This document shows, piece by piece, positions 55,684-64,000 of a stretch of DNA of 64,000 bases (positions are counted from its first letter, which is position 1; the number at the start of each line of letters is the position of its first letter). The stretch is taken from the NCBI GenBank assembly GCA_963576725.1, contig OY755238.1, forward strand, positions 31,180,145 through 31,244,144, given 5' to 3'. The position numbers were made by a program, and so were the translations under genes. The notes below the pieces were generated by a model. It saw only the letters and a list, made by a program, of their open reading frames with translations, ran no database searches and had not been told where the DNA came from. The DNA is from Azorinus chamasolen (Eukaryota > Mollusca > Bivalvia > Cardiida > Solecurtidae).

Positions 55684-56170
55684 AACTTATAAATTTTGGT
55701 TAAGGTTTTTGTTAAAAGTCCACATATTTACATAACCCTTTGAGATAAAGCTTTGAAACTTGGAACAGTTGTTCATGACCACATGCCTCATCTGTGGGCA
55801 AGAGGACATAACTCTCCCAAGCAATTTGACAGAATTATGACCCGTTTTTACTTAAGTTTTTCTTTTTCATTAAAGAGTTCAAAGAGATCCTACATCCTGA
55901 ATACTATTTTAGATATTTTACTGAGACTTTGATCACTTGCTTCTGGTACCATTGGACACTATTTTAGTCCACTATCAAGCATTTTTACATTAACAATTCT
56001 GAGAATAGTCGAGCACGCTATCCTGTGACAACTCTTGTTGTGTTATGCTCTGGACAAAATTTAAGTATGAAAAAAAACACCAAAGGGCAATAATTCTAAA
56101 TTATGCAAAAGAGAGTGATGATTCTTATGCACTGCACTTCTCCTCATCAAGATCTATCTACCTTGCTCTA

Positions 56171-58758
56171 TCTAGCTCAGGGTAAGCTTTTTGGAGACGT
56201 AATTATCCAGTGTCTGTCGTGCTGTGTGCGTCGTCCGTCGTCAATCGTCCTTCATCCATTGTCAACAATTTGCTTGTGAACACTCTAGTTGTAACAATTT
56301 TAGTCCAATCTTTATGAAACATTGTCAGAATGATTGTCTTGATAAAATCTCGGACGAGTTTGAAGGTGGGTCATGCTTGGTCACTAGGTCTAATAGTGAG
56401 AATACCTTGTGAACACCTTAAACGTCACATTTTTGGCCCAATCTTCATGAAACTTAGTCAGAATGGTTGTCTTAATAAAATCTCGGACGAGTTTGAAAGT
56501 GGGTCTTGTTTGGTCAAAAACTAGGCACTAGGTCAAACAGTAGAAAAACCTTGTGAACACTCTAGTGGTCACATTTATTTGTCCAATCTTCATGAAACTT
56601 CGTCAGAATAATTGTCGCAATAAGGTCTCGGACAAGTGGGTCATGTGGGATCTAAAACTAGGTCACTAGGTCAAATAGTTAAAAAGCCTTGTGAAAACTC
56701 TAGAGGTCACATTTGTAGTCGAATCTCCTTGAAACGTTATCAGAATAATTGTTTTGATAAAATCTCTGACAAGTTTGAACATAGGTCATGTTCGGTCAAA
56801 ATCTAGGTCACAAGGTCAAACAGTAGAAAAACCTTGTGAACACTCTAGTGATCACATTTTTATACGCCCACCTAATAAAGGTGGTCGTATATTGTCGTGG
56901 CCCTGTCCGTCCGTCTGTTCGTTCGTTCGTTCGTTCGTTCGTCCGTCAACATTTTGTTTGTCCGCTGTTTTCTGGGAAAACTATTTGACAGATATTAATG
57001 AAACTTCACACAAATGTTTAATGCATCAAGATCTGAAGCTGAGTTGATTCTGAGGTTCATTTGATTTTTCATTTCAGAGTTATGGCCCTTGTCCTTAAAA
57101 AATATGCAAATAGTTTGTCCGCTGTTTTCTGGGAAAACTATTTGAGAGATATTAATGAAACTTCACACAAATGTTTAATGCATCAAAATCTGAAGCTGAG
57201 TTGATTCTGAGGTTCATTTGATTTTTCATTTCAGAGTTATGGCCCTTGTCCTTAAAAAATATGCAAATAGTTTGGCCACTGTTTTCTGGGAAAACTATTT
57301 GAGAGATATTAATGAAACTTCACACAAATGTTTCATGCATCAAGATCTGAAACTGAATTGATTCTGAGGATCATTTGGTTTTTCGTTTCAGAGTTATGGC
57401 CCTGGTCCTTAAAAAATAATGCAATTAGTTTGTCCGCTGTTTTCTGGGAAAACTATTTGAGAGATATTAATGAAACTTCACAAAAATGTTTAATGCATCA
57501 AGATCTGATGCTGAGTCGATTTTGAGGTTTATTTGATTTTTCATTTCGGAGATATTGCCCTTTTACTTAAAAAAAAATGCAAATATATGCAAATAGTTTG
57601 TCCGCTGTTTTCTGGCAAAACCGTTTGACAGATATTAATGAAACTTCAGACACATGTTTAATGCATCAAGACCTGAAGCTAAGTCGATTCTGAGGATCAT
57701 TTGATTTGTTATTTCGGAGTTATGGCCCTTGCACTCAAAAAAATAATGCAAATCTATGCAAATATGAGGATGGCCATAACTTTTTCATTTGAAATGATAT
57801 TTACTTCAATTTTTTTATATGGTTAAACCTTAATGTGAATTTTCACATGTATTGCGGGGGTTTTGATATGTCATTTTATTCTAAAGTTATGGTCCTTGAA
57901 CTTCGTGTGTTTGTTGCTTTGTTAGTCGGTCAACTTTTAGTTTGTCTGTTGTTTTCTGGGAAAACTATTAAAATGATATAAATGAAACTTAAAACAAATG
58001 TTTTAAGCAACAAAATTTGAAGCTGAGTTTATTTTGAGGTTCATTCAGTTTGTCTTTACAGAGTTATGGCCATTGCACTTGAGGATTAGCTGTAACTTTT
58101 TTATTTAATAAGATATTCACTTCATTTTTTTAAAAAATAGTATCACCTTAATATGGAAATCAAGATCTGAAGCACAGATTAGAAAATGTCAACACTTATA
58201 AGGCATGTTGAATCAAAGAAAGTTTGCAAGTGGGCGTATTATGTACCGTATGCGGTACTCTTGTTTGTCCAATCTTCATGTAATTTAGTCAGAATGATTG
58301 TTTTGATAAAATCTCAGATGAGTTTGACAGTGGGTCATGTGGGGTCAAAACCTAGGTCACTAGATCATATCTTAAAAAAATCATGTTTTCACTACAGCGG
58401 CCACATTTTTAGCACAAGCTTCCTCAAAATTGCTCAGAATGTTTGTTTTAGTGTAAATCAAGGTTTAGTTTGATCATGGGTGGGTTGGGGTCAAAACGTA
58501 GGTCACTAGATAAAATCTGAGAAAAATCACTCTAGAAGTCACATTTTAAGCCCAATCTTCATTGGTCAGAATTGGTCTAAAATTGATATTCTAAATATTT
58601 GAAGTCTTGTTCTCCAGAACCACTACTCATGATCCACTATCAACAATGTTCAAATATTGTCTCTTAGGTCAATATTTGCCCCATCCTGGGGCTACCCAGA
58701 TACTATTTTTATTCTATGGTAATCAAGTGAGCGATTAAGGACCATCTTGGCCCTCTTG
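56171..58758 (+). mobile_element. C-type element split by a D-type element
   Basis: The head is partial (TAGCTCAGGGTAAGCTTTTT). C-type monomers run to GTGATCACATTTTT at 56861 and resume at 58266 with GTCCAATCTTCATGTAATTT, the normal continuation. The 3' end is CAAGTGAGCGATTAAGGACC...GGCCCTCTTGT at 58725-58758. Confidence 0.7.
56858..58265 (+). mobile_element. D-type element (TATACGCCCACC hairpin), nested
   Basis: It starts TTTTATACGCCCACCTAATA with a short stem to GGTGGTCGTAT, then a TTCG/TCCG repeat. Units of about 150 bp follow, with TTTGTCCGCTGTTTTCTGGG, AACTATTTGA(C/G)AGATATTAA and AATGCATCAAGATCTGA. The end is GTGGGCGTATTATGTACCGTATGCGGTACTCTTGT. The flanks rejoin into an intact C-type monomer, giving a precise boundary in a T-run. 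Confidence 0.75.
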
Positions 58759-58836
58759 TCTTTTATTAGTTTATCTACAAAACTGTAATGTAAATGTAAA
58801 GTAGCATAAGGACATGCAGCCATGATTGTATCATTT

Positions 58837-59455
58837 ATACCCCCGCAAACGAAGATTGAGAGGAGGTATATAGGACTTAGTGTTTAAGTAGGTCGGTTGG
58901 TCAGTCTGTTGATACGTCCATCCATCTGTCTGTCTGTTGCACAACCTGGCACAATGAAGACTCTTGGTCACAATTTGTGTCCAATCTAAATGAAAATTTG
59001 GTCAGAATGATTGTCTTGATCAATTCTCTGATGAGTTTGAAAGTGGGTCATGTGGGGTCAAAAACTTGGTCACTAGGTCAAATAGTAGGAAAACCTTGTG
59101 AACACTCTATAGGTCGCAGTTTTAGCCAAATCTTCATGAAACTGAGAATGATTTATGATTAATAAAATCTCAGACAAGTTAGAAAGTGGGTCATGTGGGG
59201 TCAAAAAATAGGTTACTAGGTCAAATAGAAAAACATTGAGAACACTCTAGAGGTCACATTTTTGCTGAATCTTCATGAAACTATCAGAATGATTGTTTTG
59301 ATAAAATCTCAGACGAGTTTGAAAATGGGTCACGTGGGGTCAAAAACTAGGTCACTAGGTCAAACAGTAGAAAAACCTGGTTTGATTTGTGATCAAGGCA
59401 GCTGAGCAGGGGTATTTCATCACCTTTATTGATATGTCTAGTTGATTCTTATTTT
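58837..59455 (+). mobile_element. E-type ended element carrying C-type monomers
   Basis: The head TTTATACCCCCGCAAACGAA with GAGGAGGTATATAGG and the end CAGGGGTATTTCATCACCTT...TATGTCTAGTT belong to the E-type. The interior has C-type monomers (AGGTCACTAGGTCAAA, AATGATTGTCTTGAT). Ends and monomers of different families are thus combined. Confidence 0.55.
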
Positions 59456-59539
59456 GGAACACCAGAGCTATGGTCCTTTGTTTGCAAAAAAACTTACCCT
59501 TTGTCCGTCCGTAATTATTATCTCAGAAACTTTTTGGAC

Positions 59540-60896
59540 TTTTTAGCTCACCTGAGCAAAGCTTTTTGAATGTCCGGCGTCCGTCATGCGTTGTGCATTG
59601 TGCTTCGTCCGTCGTCAACAATTTGCTTGTGAACACTCTAATGGTAGCAATTGTGGTCCAGTCTTTATTCAACTTGGTCAGAATGATTGTCTTGATAAAA
59701 TGGGTCAGGTGGGATCAAAAACTAGGTCACTAGGTCAAATAGTAGGAAAACCTTGTGAACACTCTAGAAGTCACATTTTCAGTCTAATCTTCATCAGACT
59801 TGGTCAGAATGTTTGACTTAATAAAAATCTTGGACGAGTTTGAAAGTGGGTCATGTGGGGTTAAAAACTATGTCACTAGGTCAAATAGTAGAAAAACCTT
59901 GTGAACCCTCTAGAGGTCACATTTTTGTCCAGCTGTCATGGAACGTAGAATGATTATCTGGATAAAATCTCGGACGCATTTGAAAGTTGGTCATATAGAG
60001 TGAAAAACTAAGTCAAATAGTAGGAAAACCTTTTGAACACTCTAGATGTCACATTTTCATCCCAATCTTCATGAAACGTGGTCTGAACGATTGTCTTAAT
60101 AAAATTGTGAGCAAGTTAAAAAGTTGGTTATGTGGGGTTAAAAACTAGGTCACTAGGTCAAATAGTAAAAAAACTTGTGAACACTCTAGAGGTCACATTT
60201 TTAGCTGAGTATTCATGAAACTTTATCAGAATGATTGTTTTGATAAAATCTCGGATGAGTTTGAAAGTGGGTCACATTAGTAAAAAAAATCAGGTCTCTA
60301 GGTCAAACAGTAGAATAACCTTTTGAACACACTAGAGGTCACATTTTTTTGTCTGATCTTCAAGAAACTTTGCCTGGAAAAACCTCAGACAAGTTTGAAA
60401 GTTGGTCATATGGGGTCAAACACTAGGTTACTAGGCCAAATAGTAGAAAAACCTTGTAAACACTCTAGAGGTCACATTTTTAGCCCAATCTTCATGAAAC
60501 TTTATCAGAATGATTTTTTGATAAAATCTCGGACGAGTTTGAGAGTGGGTCACATGGGGTCAAAAATTAGGTCACTATATTAAACAAAAAACATTGTGAG
60601 CACTCTAGTGGTCACGTGTTTTTGTCCAATCGTCATGTGACTTGGTCAGAATGGTTGTCTTGTTAAAAATCATTTTTAGCCCAATCTTCATTGGTCAGAA
60701 TGATTGTCTTGATTAAATAAATATTCTAAATCTTTCAAAATCTTGTTCTACAGATCCACTGCTAATGATCCACTATCAACAATGTTCAAACATTGTCCCT
60801 TAGGTAAATTTGGTACCCATCTTGGGGCCATCCAGCCATAATCTTAAATCTATGATAATCAGGTGAGCGATTAAGGGCCATCTTGGCCCTCATGTT
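59540..60896 (+). mobile_element. C-type HINE-like element
   Basis: It starts TTTTTAGCTCACCTGAGCAA and carries about eight C-type monomers of 140-150 bp. It ends ATCAGGTGAGCGATTAAGGG...TTGGCCCTCATGTTGTGG. Confidence 0.7.
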
Positions 60897-60956
60897 GTGG
60901 TATGTTCTGGACAAAGTTATGATGAACGGACGGACGGACGGACAAAGTGGCGACTA

Positions 60957-62337
60957 TAAGCTCCCCAACAACTTTGTTGGGGAGCATAAAACGGGACGTA
61001 TTATCGAATTGCGCTGTCTGTCTGTCCGTCTGTCTGTCCTTCCGTCTGCCTGTCCGTCTGTAACATCTCTAATTCATGTTCTGGTTGGTGGATCCTTCTC
61101 ATATTTAACCACAATGTTTATCTACAGTAGTGCCGCATAGCTAGTCCCAATACATATTTCCAAGGTCAAAGTCGCCCAATTGGACTTAGAACTTGTGTTT
61201 AGCAATTGCGTTAAGCAAATATGTTGACCTCAATTGATACTGTACCATATCTAACTCAAGTTCTGCTTTATGGATCATTCTCAAGTTTCCAAATTTGGTA
61301 TGTGACATCATCTTGGGATGGTGGAGTGTCGCATACCATTTTCAGGTCACTGTGACCTTGACCTTTACTTTTGACCTTGATTTTACAAAAAGCTTGTCCT
61401 GAGCATATCTCCTATACCTTACCAGCTATGGATTCCAAATTTGGTGTGTGAATTCATCTTGGGATGACGGAGTGTCGCGTACCATTTTCAGGTCACTGTG
61501 AACTTGACCTTTGACCTCGATTTTACAAAAAGCTTGTCCTGAGCATATCTCCTATACCTTACCAGCTACGGATCCCAAATTCGGTGTGTGAGTTCATCTT
61601 GGGATGGCGGAGTGTCGCATACTATTTTCAGGTCACCTTGACCTTGACCTTTGACCTCGATTTTACAAAAAGCTTGGCCCGGAGCATATCTCCTATACCT
61701 CACCAGGTATGGATTCCAAATTTGGTGTGTGAGTTCATCTTGGGATGGCGGAGTGTCGCGTACCATTTTCAGGTCACTGTGACCTTGAACTTGAACTTGA
61801 CCTTTGACCTCGATTTTACAAAAAGCTTGTCCTGAGCATATCTCCTATACCTTACCAGCTACGGATCCCAAATTTGGTGTGTGAGTTCAACTTGGGATGG
61901 CAAAGTGCCTCGTACCACTTTCAGGTCACTATGACCTTGACCTTGACCTTTGACCTTTTACAAAAAGCTTGTCCGAAGAATATCTCCTATACCTTTACAG
62001 TTACGGATTCCAAATTTGGCCCTGTGTCTTTCTTTAAAACGTTAAGAATTTACCCAGGATCTGTCTTTAACGTTGACAATCAACCCCAGGGTCCTTTTCA
62101 ATGTTGAGAATGGCCTAGGGTCCTTTTTAACTAAGTTTCTACCCCGGCTCTTTTCTTAGCTATCATAATCGTCAAAGGTTCTGTTTTTAATGTTAAGAAC
62201 TGACTCCTGTGTCATTTTTAACAGCATCAAAATTTCATGTCACACCTGCATTACATTGTATTGTTCTTCCGCCAAAATGCATTTCGGTGTCAAACACTTT
62301 GGGGGCATTTTTCACCTGTGACGACTCTCTTGTTTTA
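60957..62337 (+). mobile_element. J-type tandem element after an H-type hairpin
   Basis: GCTCCCCAACAACTTTGTTG then GGGAGC (60961-60983) is an H-type hairpin. From about 60990 a TCTGTCCGTC segment and four to five monomers follow, with TTTGGTGTGTGAGTTCATCT, GGGATGGCGGAGTGTCGC and GACCTTGACCTTTGACCTCG. The GGTGTGTGA landmarks are 140, 140 and 153 bp apart. The end is GGGGGCATTTTTCACCTGTG...CTCTCTTGTTTT. A homologous head fragment is at 62430-62640. Confidence 0.62.
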
Positions 62338-62639
62338 GAAGTTAACTTATTTACATAACCTTTTGAGATAAAGCTTTGAAACTTGGAACACTTGGTAACC
62401 ATCACAAGGTTCACCTTTAGGAAAGAGTACATAACTCAGAATTACGTAATTATTGAATGGCACCGTCTGTCTTTCTGTCTTTAACATCTCTTACTAAAAT
62501 TCTTCTGGGTGGATCCTTCTCAAATTACACCACAATGTTTATCTGGGCATGCTACAGTAGCATGGGTTTGTCCTTGTATATCCAAGGTCAAGGTCGCACT
62601 GAATTTGCCTTTAGCATTTACGTTAAGCAAATACAAAGT

Positions 62640-63430
62640 CACAGGTCGTATTCTCACGTCAGTCACGTGCTACACTCGTCTACCTGACAACACCATTCAG
62701 CATGGCAGTCTAGTACAAGTTATAGTGACGTTCATTCGAAGGATTCAAAATGCATTTTTTAACATGACATCCGGACACAATCAAGGTATACTATTTCTGA
62801 CATGAAAAGGCTTCATATGTAGAGTAAGCTTTGGTTTAGTATGTGTAAGAAAGGCCACAAAATATAGCCAGGTGTAAGGAGAGCACACGTATATACACAT
62901 ATCAGTCACATGACAAAATCATGTGACCACAATATGACTGAAAGTATCCTCCCAGAGGCAGTTACTCCATGAATAAAGAAGTGCATGTCGGACGACCTTA
63001 TGCGAGAGATTAGGTAATAACACGAATAACTTCTGAAGCAAGTCCGAGTGGTCAGTTTGATAGGTATATCGGGAAACGGCCGAAATGTCAGCTGCAACTT
63101 AATTGCTCACTAGAATGCATGTTATTCCTTTCCCATCTAGACCCGCTATTTTATGCCAAATATCAGATTTTCAAAACATTGTTCCCATGCAAATAATACT
63201 GCAGCGTCTGCAACGATTTGATTCCCCAATGTTTCAGTTTTATTCGGGTTGAATTTTAGTGTCCTTTCTGTTTGCTCTTTTCGTGTCTCTCCGACCACTT
63301 CCGAGAAAAGCTGTTACATAAACAATAGAGGGATCGGGTGATCATCGGCGAAACACAACATTTGAATGGAAAAGGCAGATAATACTTTGTTGTAGAACAA
63401 AAATTATAAGTATTGATGAAATCTGTTTAT
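62640..63430. other. Unassigned stretch
   Basis: The stretch has no recognised coding block or repeat. The frame at 62509-62805 is open but resembles nothing known and starts in repeat sequence. Confidence 0.4.
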
Positions 63431-63439
63431 TTTGTATTA

Positions 63440-64000
63440 CAAAAGGGTGAGCTTTTGGGAGACTTGAATGTCCGGCGTGTGTCGTGTGTTGTCAACAATT
63501 TTCTTGTGAACACTCTCATGATGATTGTCTTGCTAAAATCTCGGACGAGTTAGAAAGTGGGTCATGTGGAGTTAAAACTACCTCACTAGGTCAAATATTT
63601 GGAAAAACCCTGTGAACACTCTAGAGGCCACATTTTTAGCCGAATCGTCATGAAAGTGTGTCACGTGGGGTTTAAAACTAGGTCACTAGTTCAATTAGTA
63701 TTTAGGAACTTGTGAACACTCTAGAGGTCACATATTTTGCCCAATCTTCATGAAACTTGGTCAGACTGATTGTCTTAATAATATCTCAAAAGAGTTTGAA
63801 AGTGGGTCAATGTGGGCGAAACTCTAGGTCACTAGGTCAAATAGTATAAAAACCATGTGAACACTCTAGAGGCCACATTTGCAGCCGAATCTCTATGAAG
63901 CTTTATCAGAATGATTGTTATGATAAAATCGCAGACAAGTATGAAAGTGGGTCACGTGGGATCAAAAACTAGGTGATTAGGTCAAAAAGTGAACACTCTA
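63440..64000 (+). mobile_element. C-type element running off the window
   Basis: The head is partial (AAAGGGTGAGCTTTTGGGAG, TGTCCGGCGTGTGTCG). C-type monomers with CACTCTAGAGG(T/C)CACAT and CTAGGTCACTAGGTCAAA follow to the last base. The 3' end lies outside. Confidence 0.65.

Noticed and set aside
62509..62805. 98-residue plus-strand frame near the right edge as a possible next RLR exon
   Set aside because: It contains no LTAS or other helicase motif, its first half lies in repeat sequence, and no good acceptor is visible.

Overview
The window looks like nuclear DNA of a bivalve mollusc, probably a heterodont clam or mussel. The reasons are spliced, phase-compatible eukaryotic exons, tRNA-derived SINEs, a DIRS-type tyrosine-recombinase retroelement, a Penelope-like GIY-YIG remnant, and above all very many short non-autonomous elements. 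These begin with a hairpin such as AGCTCACC...GGTGAGCT, carry roughly 140-165 bp tandem units, and end in GGGCCATNNTGGCCCTCTTGT. This design matches the bivalve pearl/BIV160-like elements and the Helentron-associated HINE elements. The species cannot be fixed from sequence alone. Nothing bacterial or viral was recognised.

Two protein-coding loci can be reconstructed. The first (1-8146, + strand) is a decayed, intron-containing transposase of the Mutator-like/Kolobok-like DDE kind found in marine invertebrates. It is joined to a C-terminal DEDDh (DnaQ-like) exonuclease domain. Stops, frameshifts, a lost catalytic segment and mobile insertions in its introns make it a pseudogene in this copy. 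The second (about 23.2-49.1 kb, + strand, running past the right edge) is a RIG-I-like receptor (RLR) or close relative. A low-complexity Gln/Pro/Thr-rich linker exon is followed by three exons carrying helicase motif I (APTNSGKT), motif Ia (VIFLVNTVSLANQQ) and motif II (DECHH). Splice phases agree at all three junctions. Introns are about 13.1, 3.8 and 7.9 kb, and the next intron is longer than 14.8 kb. No CARD or Death exon and no later helicase exon was found in the window.

Region by region: 1-8.2 kb transposase-exonuclease pseudogene with SINEs and elements in its introns; 8.2-9.4 kb unassigned, with a CTCF/CRE/X-box-like cluster; 9.4-11.2 kb element remnants and a Penelope-like GIY-YIG remnant; 11.2-16.4 kb elements, including a roughly 1 kb hairpin-headed element with a tRNA-like segment; 16.46-22.68 kb a DIRS-like element with inverted ends, a duplicated decayed gag and a truncated reverse transcriptase, itself containing a foldback element; 23.2-49.1 kb the RLR-like gene; 49.4-51.7 kb two further DIRS pieces in opposite orientations; 51.7-64 kb almost pure tandem-repeat elements.

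The most striking architecture is at 26.36-34.92 kb. Three hairpin-ended elements with three different monomer families are nested inside each other, and the middle one contains a recent higher-order repeat of 979 bp (six monomers). Similar nesting is seen at 12.3-13.9 kb, 13.9-15.7 kb, 47.3-48.6 kb and 56.2-58.8 kb. Other points of interest are hairpin-headed elements sharing an apex like GAGCCTTGGCGAGC, two almost identical 1 kb copies carrying a tRNA-like module, and a foldback element whose ends each carry four copies of TTCCCATTTCGTCTAC.
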